From assembly GCA_031260605.1 (NCBI GenBank), contig JAISLF010000075.1:1-36612 (forward strand): a stretch of 36,612 bases of DNA, in the 5' to 3' direction. Below, one piece after another: positions 1-9,000 of this stretch. The first letter of the stretch is position 1. Each line of letters begins with the position of its first letter. The stretch comes from Oscillospiraceae bacterium. Its GTDB lineage: Bacteria; Bacillota; Clostridia; Oscillospirales; Oscillospiraceae. Position numbers and translations under genes: made by a program. A model generated the notes under the pieces. It did no database searches, was not told the origin of the DNA, and saw only the letters and a program-made list of their open reading frames with translations.

Positions 1-770
1 GCTGAGCGCCTACGCGGCGGGCGGTTCCTTTCTTGTCTTGGCAAGAAAGGAACCAAAGAAGCCGCTTTTGGGCTTAGGCAGGTTGCGGTGCGGCAAGTGT
101 AGGTGTCCGTACGTCCGAACCCTGACAGAATTGCCGAGTGACGGGCTTGCGCCCTATGTGCCAGAGGTAAGTGCAGGCGGGTGCCAACCAGAATTTGGCG
201 AAGCCCACCCGCACCGCGCCCTGCGCTGTGTGGTGCGGCAAGCAGTTGCGTGTCCCGACGCGCAATGCGCGGAGATAGACGAGCGCACCCGCCGCACCCA
301 CATAGCAGGGTGCAGTGGTACAACGCAAAGTGCGGCGGCAAACCAAACCAGGGACGTCGAGGACGCCGTCCCCTACGGAGATTGTTGCGGTAACGGGACG
401 GTGCCGTGAACCGTAAGTATACACTGACCGTCACAACAACCTCCGCCCCGACGGGACACGCACCGCATTGCCGCACAATGTGCGGCAGCAATCGTAGCAG
501 CAATGACCTTCCGGTTGGCACCCGTAGGCAGTTTGCGGCAACTTACAGACCTACCTAAGTCACCAGCCTCGCCCCTGTGTGCGGCGCAGCGTAGGCGTTC
601 GCGCACTCCACCGCAATACGTAGCGGGGAAAGGCACACGCTGCATTGCTACCACTGCAGTTCCCGTATAGAAAAAAGATTGCTTCTTCTAAAGAAGTCAC
701 CTCTTTTTGGTTACTTTTTCCTGCGAAGCGGAAAAAGTAACCGCCCGCCGCGCAGGCGCTCAGCAGCGCG
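1..770. repeat. Non-coding inverted-arm element, copy 1 (left end may be cut by window)
   Basis: This GC-rich stretch has no credible gene. Its interior matches the interior of 3427-4370 in the same orientation: shared blocks include GTGCCAACCAGA, GGGACGTCGAGGACG and ATTGCCGCACAATGTGCGGC. The left edge carries a hairpin, GGTTCCTTTCTTG...CAAGAAAGGAACC. The right edge (about 672-755) carries the arm AGATTGCTTCTTCTAAAGAAG followed by GGTTACTTTTTCC...GGAAAAAGTAACC, which recurs at both ends of copy 2. The ORFs in the track here overlap each other on both strands and look like spurious GC-rich frames. It could be a MITE-like element or a structured RNA; neither is shown. Confidence 0.7.
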
Positions 771-1060
771 GCGAGGCGACGCTTCGCCGCAATTTCAAAC
801 ACTGCACCTTGCGCCGCAGTTCTACGGTTGCACCCGAGTAAAAGCAAACCCACGCGAAGAAGCAAACAGCGGGCGACCGGGGACGGTCGCCCCTACGGCG
901 TGCGCCATAAGAAATGCGCCAAACAAACCTCCAGGCGGCAGAATGTCGCCCCGATGTCCGCCAAAAACCCGCCGGAAACCGCGACAACGGTATGCTGAGG
1001 GCATCGGCCCCTGCAAACGCAAAGCCCCGAAAAAGGTCAAGCCCGCCACCGCACAAAAAC
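630..1060. repeat. Left inverted repeat flanking the radical-SAM cassette
   Basis: Read as reverse complement, this segment aligns with 3120-3570. Shared landmarks in the same order include GCCCTCAGC, the GGGGCGACCGTCC / GGTCGCCCG block, TTTTACTCGGGTG, TGTTTGAAATTGCGGCG, and then the TTACTTTTTCCGC arm. Similarity is imperfect, with many substitutions and small indels, so this is an old or diverged duplication. It overlaps the right edge of element copy 1. No protein is apparent in it. Confidence 0.7.
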
Positions 1061-1097
1061 ACTTGCAAAGCAAGCCCCTTTGTGGTTTAATACCAAT

Positions 1098-2297
1098 ATG
1101 GACAAATACGAAATAAAAGGTCGGCAGCTAAGCTCCGTTGAGCTGAAATGCTTGCTTGTCAGCCGCGGCGTGTCGGTTGACAAGGCGGTCTACCGTGAGC
1201 TTGGCGGGCAGTCCCGGCTGAATATCAACCCGCTGACGTGCAACTGTATGCTCCTGCCGGACAGCACGATTGTGCAGCTGACAGATGTGAAATTTCACCT
1301 TAATTACCTGTCGGGAATGCTTTCGTGGGACAACCTGAAGTTGCTGAAATACGCGTCACAGCTCGGTACGCCTTATTCCCTGCGAATGCAGGACGGCAAG
1401 GCGGCTCTGTTCTGCGAAAAGGAGTTTGTGACCTTTGTCACATTCCCGGATTACACGGACTTCTATTCGCAAAAAACATCAGGAGGACTGCCGTTTATCG
1501 GAAACGCGGTTTTGCAGGGTCTGGACTGGGTTTCTTTCCAGTGCCTGTGGCACTGCGAGTTCGCGGCAAGCGGACGGCCCTGCGAATTCTGTTTTTCCGG
1601 CGCCGATCATCAGGCGCTTGCCGCAAAAAACACGCCTATGCCAGACGCGGTTTCCGCCGACGATGTGCGCGAAATTGTGCGCTACGCGCAGGAGCACACC
1701 GGCGCGTCCGCCGTGCAGATTACCGGCGGCTCAACCTTTGACGGCAGAAGCGAGGCGGAGCATATTCGCGCGTACCTCGCGGCGCTTGACGGCTTCGAAT
1801 TGGAGGAACTGCTGCTCTATATCACGCCGCCGTCTGACACCGCGACGGTGGATGAGTATTTTGCGCTTGGCGCAAGCCGTATCGCGTGCAGCCTTGAGGT
1901 TTGGGACACGGCACGGGCAGCAAGTATCACGCCCGGCAAAATCGAGTACACGACGCGCCGCCGACATCTGGACATTTTAGAGTACATTGCCGCAAAATAC
2001 GGCGCGGGCACGGCGTTTTCAAACTTTATCATCGGTCTTGAACCGTTTGAAACGCTCAAGGAGGGCGCGACATACCTTGCCGAGCGCGGAATTATCCCCA
2101 GCGCATCTGTGTGGATGCCGATGGGGCGGCCGGTTATGGGAAGCATGACTGCGCCGGAACTTGACTATTACAGCCGCGTAGTTGACCTGTTCGGCGAGCT
2201 TTACGCGCGGTATAAGCTTGAGCCTGCCGGCTGCTGCGGGCTGAATGTGTGCATGGAGAGGGATATATGGCGACTGCAAAATCCGGCGGCTGTTTAA
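1098..2297 (+). CDS. Radical SAM family protein with atypical cysteine spacing
   Basis: A protein of 399 residues from the ATG at 1098. The track's TTG start at 1080 adds only six residues that reach into the repeat. A probable cluster-binding region lies near residues 149-165: CLWHC, eight residues, then CEFCFSG. The CxFC ending resembles radical SAM enzymes, which reductively cleave S-adenosylmethionine at a [4Fe-4S] cluster, but the usual CX3CX2C is not present as such. QITGGS follows about 45 residues later and fits the SAM-binding glycine motif of the TIM barrel. The stop overlaps the next gene by 31 bases, so the two are probably co-translated. The substrate is unknown. The pair sits between long inverted repeats. 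The radical SAM call is fairly secure; the exact subfamily is not. Confidence 0.8.
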   Translation: MDKYEIKGRQLSSVELKCLLVSRGVSVDKAVYRELGGQSRLNINPLTCNCMLLPDSTIVQLTDVKFHLNYLSGMLSWDNLKLLKYASQLGTPYSLRMQDGKAALFCEKEFVTFVTFPDYTDFYSQKTSGGLPFIGNAVLQGLDWVSFQCLWHCEFAASGRPCEFCFSGADHQALAAKNTPMPDAVSADDVREIVRYAQEHTGASAVQITGGSTFDGRSEAEHIRAYLAALDGFELEELLLYITPPSDTATVDEYFALGASRIACSLEVWDTARAASITPGKIEYTTRRRHLDILEYIAAKYGAGTAFSNFIIGLEPFETLKEGATYLAERGIIPSASVWMPMGRPVMGSMTAPELDYYSRVVDLFGELYARYKLEPAGCCGLNVCMERDIWRLQNPAAV

Positions 2298-2968
2298 TCT
2301 GCGGCGCGCCGCTTGAGTATAGAACGGCGGCGACCTTACATAAATGCGCCCTGTGCGGCAGACCGGTTGTTTCTTCAATAATATGCGAGCACGGCCACTA
2401 TGTTTGCGACAAATGCCACGCAGACGGCGCGATTGCACCCGCAAAGCTGCTGTGCCTTAACTCGCAGAGCTGCGCCCCGTGGGAAATTGCGCTTGAGATT
2501 ATGCGCCTTGAGGGCGTTAATATGCACGGACCGGAGCACCACGTAATTGTTGGCTTTGCGCTTGCGGCGGCATACTGCAATGCGTCAGGGCGGCGCGCAC
2601 AGCTGCCGAAAATGCTGAATACGATTGAAAAACGGGCAGAAAAAATTCCAGGCGGCACCTGCGGTTATTGGGGAGCCTGTGGTGCGGGGCTCGGCGCGGG
2701 TGTTTTTTTAAGCGCGGCGCTTGGCGCGACTCCGCTCGGCGGCGGCAAGCTCTGCAATCAGCTGACGGCTCGGTGCCTTGCGGCAATAGCCGCAGTCAGT
2801 GATGTGCGCTGCTGCAAGCGAAACGTAGGGATTTCGCTGCGCGAGGCGGTTGCGTTTTTACGAGAGAACAGCATAGCGGAGCTTGGAGAGCCGGAGATTT
2901 TGTGCGAGTTTAGCGGGAGAAATGCGGAGTGTATCGGTGATGAGTGCCCCTGGCGGGGTGGGGCTTAG
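2267..2968 (+). CDS. DUF5714-like cysteine-rich protein
   Basis: I chose the ATG at 2267 (233 residues) because GGAGAGG lies six bases upstream; the track's GTG at 2249 lacks such a site. The N-terminus has two CxxC knuckles (CLICG, CALCG) and a CEHGHYVCDKC cluster that could bind zinc or an Fe-S cluster. The core has HGPEHH, GGTCGYWGACGAG and RCCKRN, a pattern I associate with the DUF5714 family of anaerobes and archaea, whose function is not established. Three further cysteines sit at the C-terminus, ending in CPW. It overlaps the upstream radical SAM gene, so the two products plausibly act together, for example as a metal- or thiol-dependent modification pair; that role is inference. Confidence 0.75.
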   Translation: MATAKSGGCLICGAPLEYRTAATLHKCALCGRPVVSSIICEHGHYVCDKCHADGAIAPAKLLCLNSQSCAPWEIALEIMRLEGVNMHGPEHHVIVGFALAAAYCNASGRRAQLPKMLNTIEKRAEKIPGGTCGYWGACGAGLGAGVFLSAALGATPLGGGKLCNQLTARCLAAIAAVSDVRCCKRNVGISLREAVAFLRENSIAELGEPEILCEFSGRNAECIGDECPWRGGA

Positions 2969-3006
2969 CACGGCGGGGCGTGGACTGGTTTCGGGGGGGG
3001 GCGTGT

Positions 3007-3049
3007 GCAAGCCCTGCGGCGATGTTTCGCCGCAGGGCTTGCTTTATTT
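3007..3049 (+). terminator. Intrinsic terminator after the radical-SAM cassette
   Basis: A perfect 16-bp stem (GCAAGCCCTGCGGCGA and its complement) with a TGTT loop is followed by TTTATTT. It lies 39 bases after the stop of the DUF5714-like gene and probably ends this two-gene transcript. Confidence 0.8.
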
Positions 3050-3119
3050 AGGCTGGAGGTAGGGGCGACAGACTGCCGCCCGGGGTTTGTTTTGCTTTTA
3101 CTTGGTTGCAAATGCAGAC

Positions 3120-3570
3120 CTTTGGCGCAGGGTGCTGTTTTTGGCGGGATTTATCTTTTTTCAGGGCTTCGCTTCTGTAGGGGACGCTGCCCTCAGCGTC
3201 CCTTGTTGCGGTTGCCGCCGGACTTTTTGTCGGACGTTGGGGCGGCAATCTGCCGCCCGGGGGCGCGGGGCGGATTTCTCGCGGCGCACGGTGTAGGGGC
3301 GACCGTCCCGGTCGCCCGTTCCTGCGGGGCTTTTACTCGGGTGTAAGCGTATTGCCTGCGGCGCAGGTTACGGTGTTTGAAATTGCGGCGAAGCGTCGCC
3401 GCTTCGCGCTGCAAAGCGCCTGCGCGGCGGGCGGTTACTTTTTCCGCTTCGCCGGAAAAAGTAACCAAAAAAGGGGCGACTTCTTTAGAAGAAGCAATCT
3501 TTTTTTATACGGGAACTGCGGTGGCAACAAGGGGGACTGTGCCTTTCCCCGCAACGTATTGCGGTGGTAG
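3120..3570. repeat. Right inverted repeat flanking the radical-SAM cassette
   Basis: This is the inverted partner of 630-1060. It contains GGACGCTGCCCTCAGCGTCC, the GGGGCGACCGTCCCGGTCGCCCG block and TTTTACTCGGGTG. It then runs into the left arm of element copy 2. No gene is visible in it. Confidence 0.7.
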
Positions 3571-4370
3571 CGGCGAATGTTTACGCACCGCCGCACACAG
3601 GGTCACAGCCTGTCGCGGCGTTGGCGACTCGGGTAAGGCTGTAAGTTACCGCGAACTGCCTACGGGTGCCAACCAGACTTGGCGAAGCACGCCCGCACCG
3701 CGCCTGCGCTGTGTTGTGCGGCAAGTGAGTGTGTCGCCTGTTGCCGCAAGTTCGGCGGACTGACCACCGCGTTCCGCGGTGGTCTCCACGATGGTTTGGA
3801 GTAAAGCGAGGGGGTGCCCTGCGTTGTTGCGGTAGCCTCATACCCGCGTGTCACGACGCGCAAAGCGCGGAGAAAGACGAGGGCACCTGACCGCACCCCA
3901 TATAGCAGGTTGCAGTGGTTCGACGCAAACGTATGCGGCAAACAAGACAAGGGACGTCGAGGACGTAGTCCCCTACGAACATTGTTGTGGTTACGGAGTA
4001 TGCAGTTGAACCGCAAGGACGCACCCACCGCCACCCACCGCCACCACACCCCCACCGCGTCGGGACACGCACCGTATTGCCGCACAATGTGCGGCAGCAA
4101 TCGTCCGTGCAATATCCTTCCGGTTGGCACCCCCACCGCACCTCGCGGCAACCTACCGCCATACCTAAGTCTTTAGCCCCGAACAAGCTTCGCCCCTGCG
4201 TGCGACGGTGCGCTGGCGTTCGGACGCTACTCCGCACCTGTCGCGGGGTGGGAACGCACCTATTTGTAGCGACAGCTGTGCCCGGCATAAAAAAAGATTG
4301 CTTCTTCTAAAGAAGTCGCCCCTTTTTTGGTTACTTTTTTCCGGCGAAGCGGAAAAAAGTAACCGCCGCC
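3427..4370. repeat. Non-coding element, copy 2, with about 80-bp terminal inverted arms
   Basis: The left arm (about 3431-3515) reads GGTTACTTTTTCCGCTTC, the GGAAAAAGTAACC half-stem, AGGGGCGACTTCTTTAGAAG and AAGCAATCTTTTTTTAT. The right arm (about 4288-4370) is its near-perfect reverse complement. Weaker inverted similarity continues inward (for example GGTGCCAACC on both sides), so the whole unit is close to an imperfect palindrome. The interior matches copy 1 in direct orientation. No open frame resembles a transposase. The family could be a MITE-like repeat mobilised in trans or a repeat encoding a large structured RNA. Confidence 0.75.
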
Positions 4371-4525
4371 ACGCGCAGTGGCATGTCTGCGCAACCACCA
4401 GCGCCACCGGTAAACAAGCCATTAAGCAGAACAAAGCAGAAGTCCTCAAACATAAAAACCGTCCGCCAAAACACCGGTACACAAGGCAAACAAAAGCCCG
4501 AAAAAACAAAGCTCACGCCCCGCAT

Positions 4526-4554
4526 TTGACAAATCCGAAAAAACAGAGTATAAT
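4526..4554 (+). promoter_or_regulatory. Consensus sigma-A promoter
   Basis: A TTGACA box, a 17-base spacer and TATAAT form a perfect match to the housekeeping consensus, 37 bases before the ATG at 4592. Confidence 0.85.
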
Positions 4555-4591
4555 ACATAAAGTATCCTGTGAAAAACCAAGGAGACGAATT

Positions 4592-4852
4592 ATGACTTCA
4601 AAAAAAGTACAAATGCGCGTTATCACGGCGCTGATTGTTATCGCGGCGCTTGCGCTGGGCTTCGGCGCAGGCTCACTCATTGCGGCGAATTCCGACCCCG
4701 GCTCGTCCGGCGACCCGCTTGTTTCAAAAAGCTATCTTGACAGCACCTTCCGTCCGCAAATCGAGGCAGCGTGGGACGCTGCAATCAGTGCGCGCGAGGC
4801 TCAGCTTGAGGCGCAGCTTCAGGCAAAAATATACGAGGCTCTGGGGGCGTAG
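4592..4852 (+). CDS. Small membrane-anchored protein of unknown function
   Basis: A protein of 86 residues starting at the ATG at 4592, with AAGGAGA just upstream and a perfect promoter before that. The track's longer start at 4208 runs back through repeat DNA and is not supported. The N-terminus has a short basic stretch, then one hydrophobic segment (about residues 9-31, rich in Ala, Leu, Ile and Gly) that would act as an uncleaved anchor or signal. The rest looks soluble, with an Ala/Glu/Gln-rich C-terminal helix (EAQLEAQLQAKIYEAL) that could form a coiled coil. I do not recognise the family. It is monocistronic between the repeat element and the tRNA cluster. Confidence 0.65.
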   Translation: MTSKKVQMRVITALIVIAALALGFGAGSLIAANSDPGSSGDPLVSKSYLDSTFRPQIEAAWDAAISAREAQLEAQLQAKIYEALGA

Positions 4853-4986
4853 CAGCCCGGCGCGCAGCCGACAAGGTGCCACAGACGCATTTTCGGCGAG
4901 GAGCAAACCGGGGAAGCAGATTCCCCGGCTTATTTTCCATACGAATAGAATGCGTAATGGCAAATGGGATTTCCTTTATATACCAT

Positions 4987-5015
4987 TTGACATTACGTAT
5001 TTTGTATTATATAAT
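4987..5015 (+). promoter_or_regulatory. tRNA promoter (Pro, probably Lys)
   Basis: TTGACA, a 17-base spacer and TATAAT lie 21 bases before tRNA-Pro. This is a perfect consensus, as expected for a stable-RNA unit. Confidence 0.85.
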
Positions 5016-5035
5016 TATTAAGCTGTTTTCGCTAT

Positions 5036-5112
5036 CCGGGCATGGCGCAGTTTGGTAGCGCGCCTGCTTTGGGAGCAGGAGGCCGTGGGTTCAAGTCCCG
5101 CTGCCCGGACCA
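5036..5112 (+). tRNA. tRNA-Pro (TGG)
   Basis: The acceptor strands CCGGGCA and TGCCCGG pair fully, and the CCA end is encoded. The anticodon stem CCTGC/GCAGG encloses a loop with anticodon TGG. The T-arm contains TTCAAGT. Confidence 0.95.
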
Positions 5113-5203
5113 AGAATGTGCTGCTTTTGCGCAGGAAACAGCGAAAAATGACGAACCTTGAATTTTTTGCAGAAAAGCTTGCGCAAACGTCTGCACAATA
5201 TAC

Positions 5204-5279
5204 GACCTGTTAGCTCAGTTGGCAGAGCACCTGCCTTTTAAGCAGGGTGTCCGGAGTTCGAATCTCCGACAGGTCACCA
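5204..5279 (+). tRNA. tRNA-Lys (TTT)
   Basis: The acceptor GACCTGT/ACAGGTC is perfect and CCA is encoded. The anticodon loop CTTTTAA gives TTT, and the T-loop is TTCGAAT. It lies 91 bases after tRNA-Pro and may share its promoter. Confidence 0.95.
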
Positions 5280-5413
5280 TCGGACTTTACTTACATTCGC
5301 GGCAAGCGCGCGCAAAGCGGCGCATGGTAAAGTCCTGAAACCAAATTTACTTTTTGCATAGTTCTGCGCTTATTACACAGCAAAGCGCAGATATGAAAGC
5401 TGCAATATTTTGC

Positions 5414-5442
5414 TTGACAACATCAGGCAAATATGCTATAGT
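5414..5442 (+). promoter_or_regulatory. Promoter for the tRNA-Met/Glu/Ala unit
   Basis: TTGACA, a 17-base spacer and TATAGT end 12 bases before tRNA-Met, which indicates a second tRNA transcription unit. Confidence 0.8.
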
Positions 5443-5454
5443 AAGTTTCACTTT

Positions 5455-5531
5455 GGCGGTATAGCTCAGTTGGCTAGAGCACACGGTTCATACCCGTGGT
5501 GTCACCGGTTCGAGTCCAGTTTCCGCCACCA
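5455..5531 (+). tRNA. tRNA-Met (CAT)
   Basis: The anticodon stem CACGG/CCGTG encloses TTCATAC (anticodon CAT), and CCA is encoded. The first base pair of the acceptor is G-C, which argues against initiator tRNA. It looks like elongator Met, but a lysidine-modified Ile tRNA cannot be excluded from sequence alone. One acceptor pair and one T-stem pair are mismatched. Confidence 0.9.
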
Positions 5532-5567
5532 ACCGCTGCCGGGGTCATAACAGACGCCGGCAACTGC

Positions 5568-5642
5568 GGCCCGTTGGTCAAGAGGTTAAGACACCGCCCT
5601 TTCACGGCAGTAACACGAGTTCGATTCTCGTACGGGTCACCA
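5568..5642 (+). tRNA. tRNA-Glu (TTC)
   Basis: The acceptor GGCCCGT pairs with ACGGGTC (one G-U pair). The anticodon loop CTTTCAC gives TTC, and CCA is encoded. The D-loop GGTCAAGAGGTTAAGAC is typical of Glu tRNA. Confidence 0.95.
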
Positions 5643-5694
5643 AGCTGCCTTTTGGCAGACGCAAAAATGAAAAAATTGCGATGCGGCAAAATGT

Positions 5695-5770
5695 GGGGGT
5701 ATAGCTCAGCTGGGAGAGCGCCTGAATGGCATTCAGGAGGTCAGCGGTTCGATCCCGCTTATCTCCACCA
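5695..5770 (+). tRNA. tRNA-Ala (GGC)
   Basis: The anticodon stem CCTGA/TCAGG encloses ATGGCAT (anticodon GGC), and CCA is encoded. The acceptor GGGGGTA/TATCTCC places a G-U pair at position 3-70, the alanine identity element. Its 3' part and terminator recur at 15366-15453, which suggests use as an integration or recombination site. Confidence 0.95.
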
Positions 5771-5810
5771 CAACCCGAAAGCAGCACGGACGTATTGTCC
5801 GTGCTGCTTT
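5723..5810 (+). repeat. 88-bp att-like direct repeat, left copy
   Basis: This runs from the anticodon arm of tRNA-Ala through the CCA end into the terminator. It matches 15366-15453 over 88 bases with one difference that I can find. An intact tRNA at one end and a partial copy at the other is the usual footprint of a tRNA-targeted integrative element. Confidence 0.75.
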
Positions 5811-5812
5811 GT
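5778..5812 (+). terminator. Terminator of the tRNA cluster
   Basis: A 14-bp stem, AAAGCAGCACGGAC with its complement and a GTATT loop, ends in a short T run. The right arm is cut short compared with the copy at 15415, where the stem is 20 bp. Confidence 0.8.
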
Positions 5813-6019
5813 TGTCGGTGCTTCACCGGTTGTATCTGCTGCTCAAAAGCGGTAATTCAAATATAGAAAATACACAAAGCTAAGCTGTGGTTCGTGAAGG
5901 TATGACTGATTTGCAGTTATACCGCTACTCGCAGAACAAAGGCTACTACATTGCAAAAAAGGCAGCGGGTTTGGCAACACGCCGCGCCCGCTGTCAGTGC
6001 ATACCGCGCCCGCAGGCAA

Positions 6020-9000
6020 CTATCTCACGTTCTCGGTAAACCGCCACAGCAGGGTTGCCACCTCTGCTCGTGTTGCGTTGCCCTCGGGGACAATTGTGGT
6101 CTCGGTCCTGCCGCTGAGCAGCCCAATCGCGTTTGCCCACTTGACCGCTGCAAGGGCGTAATCCGACACCGCCGCCGCGTCTGTGTACCTTGAAATGTCG
6201 GTTGTAGCCGACACATCGTAACCCTTGAGCTTGGCGTAGCGGTACAGAATCGCAACAATCTGCTCACGCGTAATGTTGTCGTTTGTGCCGAAAATGCCGT
6301 CGCCGTAGCCTGCCACGATTCCCTCGGCGTTTGCCCAAATCACGGCATTTGTGTACCACTGCTCCGCCGCAACGTCGCTAAAAGTGCTTGCTCCGGAAAC
6401 CCTCGGCTGACCCGCTATGCGGTACAGCACCGTTGCAAGCATTGCACGCGTCATCGGAGCGCCCGGCGCGAATTCTGTTGTCGAAACACCTGCCATCAGC
6501 CCGTTTTTCGACACATACTCAACAGCTCCGGCGAACCAGTCCTTTGCCTGAACGTCGGCAAAGGGGTTTGTCCAGGGCGTGTTGCCCTCCGGCGTGTCGT
6601 CCCCCGGCGGGGTTACTCCCGCCTTGTCCTTGAACACCGCCGAAATCACGACATTTGCGTTCGGCATAACGAAGCTTTTTGCCGCCGTAATGTCAACCGC
6701 CGAACCGCCGTTCGGCGTAAACGTCAGCTTGTCAAGCTCTTTTCCTGCAGGTGCGGTGACGTAGACCGTGACGGTTTCGTTCTTTTCAGCCTCATTTGCG
6801 GGGCTTGTGGTGACCGTTGCGCCCGCCTCAAGCGCCGGGTCGATTGCGATTATATAGGTAAGGCTTGCCGTGGGGTTCTCGTCGTAGTTCAGCACCTTCA
6901 GTATCGGGTAGCCGTCGTTGTACCCCGTGTCAGCCGAAAACGCGCTGCCGAGTGTTGTAACAAACGACAAATCCCGCATTTGCAGAGCTAATCTTGCTCC
7001 CGTACTGTTCACGCTTCCTGTCGCAAGGAAATACCCGCCGTCAACCGCGCTGCTCTGCAAATAGTACGTGTTTGTCACCGTGCCGCCGCCGCCGTTCCGC
7101 GTGCCGATTGCCATTGCGTAGCCGCTGCCCGCCTTGATTGTGCCTACGTTATAGCAGTTAATAATCGGTATCTCAACCGAGCCTGCGATTCCGCCTGTGA
7201 CTGATGCGGACGTATTCGTCACATCGCCCGCGTTGTAGCAGTTTCGGATTACTCCGCCGTTCCAAGCCGCGCCGACTATTCCGCCCGTACCCTTTTTGTC
7301 CGTTGCGCGGATTGTTGCGTAATTCGCGCAGTTCTCAATGATTCCGCCTGTCGAGCCGTCGAACGTTGCGCCTGAGGACGCCGTGGTTTTGCCGATTTTG
7401 CCGACTATTCCGCCGACGCTGCGGTTCGCGTAAATGTAGCCCGTGATTGCGAGGTTTTTCACACCCGGATTCACGGGTCGCAGCTCCACGGGGTCGTTAT
7501 CGTGCACGCCGAGCCGTCCGATTAGCCCCACAGACTGTCCGTCGCCGAAGGTAGCGCCGGCGTTTCTGCTGCAATAAATGTTGTAGATGAAGTGACCGCC
7601 GCCGTCCAGCGTTCCGCAGAACGATGAGCTGATTTTTGTATCAGAATTGCCCGGCGTCATGAGATACTGCCCGCCGATTGGCATATAATTCGGTCCGTAC
7701 CACGAGCCGTAGCTGTACACGCCGCCCATATCGATTGCGTTTTTCAGGTGGATTGTCTTGCCGTTAAAGTCAAACGCGCCGTAGTGGTAGGTTGCGGTTG
7801 AGAGGTTATTGCTGTCGTCCTTGTCGCCAATGTCTGACTTAACGTAGTCCGGGTTTGCGTTCCACTCCGCCGCCGAAACGGTTGAGCCGTCCCACAGATA
7901 CAGCGTTGTATTCTCGTTCACAAGCCCGTTGACCAGCGCCGCAAGCCCCGCAAGCTGAGCCGGACTGCCGATGTAAAAGTCTGTCGTTGCCGCATATGTT
8001 GACGGCGCGAACCACGTCAGGTCGATGGTTTCCCCGTCCCACGCCGCCAAGCAGTCCGCCGACGGCATCCTCGCCGTAAACGCGCCCCGTGTTTGCACAG
8101 CCGACTATTTTCAGCGTCGGCGCATTGTAAACGCCGTTTACAACACACATTATCCCGCCGACAGCCGAATATGCCGCTAAATTCCCTGAATTTGAGCAGT
8201 TTTCAATAAGAATTCGTGATTCGTCATAGGGCTGCGGCGCGCCGTTTACATGTGTTCCGTTGCTTGGCCAGTTTGTGTTGGGTCCGAGAATACCGCCTAC
8301 ACTGTATCCGGTGGTACACGTTACATCGCCGAAATTACGGCAGCCTTTAATCGAAATCGCACCTGAACCGCCGCCGACAACTCCGGCTCCAGTGCTCATC
8401 GTGGCGAGTATCGTCCCGTAGTTCACACAGTCCTGAACCACTAAAGACTTGCCGCTCAGCGTGGCATTTTGACCCGTTTGCAGCGTCCCGTAATATGTAC
8501 CGAGAATGCCTGCCACGAAGCCGTTTTTGCCCGTTTCCGTTACAGCCGCCTTGTTTGTGCAGTTGTATATAAATACGTTTCCTGAGGCATAGCCCGCAAT
8601 TCCGCCTATTGCTGAAATTCCGGTTAAATCTCCCTCGACGTTCAGGTTCTTTATTGTTGCGTCGAAAATGCAGCCGAATAGACCCGCGCCGTCCTCCGCC
8701 GGGTTAATTGTACTTGTGCGCTTCATGAACAGCCCTGAAATTGTGTGTCCCGCGCCGTCAAACGTGCCGGAGAACGGCTTGTCGTCGCTTGTACTTATCG
8801 TGCCGTTTATCGTTCCTATCGGATCCCACCCTTTTGGCTGCGGGCATACCGAGGCTGCGTCTATATCCGCAGTCAGCCGCACTACCTTGCCCGCAAACGT
8901 ATTGCCGCCGTTTACCGCGTTTGCAAAATCAGCAAGCTCCTGTGGCGTACCTATTTCCAAATACGCGGGCGCGGTGTTCGGCAGTACCGTTACATCGCAC

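Noticed and set aside
38-1116. Overlapping ORFs in both strands of the first kilobase
   Set aside because: They lie in GC-rich repeat DNA, overlap each other in several frames, and their proteins are Arg/Cys/Pro-rich with no family features.
3005-4310. ORFs in the second repeat block
   Set aside because: Same repeat family and the same composition; none is conserved between the two copies in a way that preserves a reading frame.
4208-4591. N-terminal extension of the small membrane protein
   Set aside because: It would read through repeat DNA and through the promoter; the ATG at 4592 has its own ribosome-binding site.
5474-5855. ORFs across the tRNA cluster
   Set aside because: They are translations of tRNA genes (typical false proteins such as YSSAGRAPEWHSGGQRFDP).
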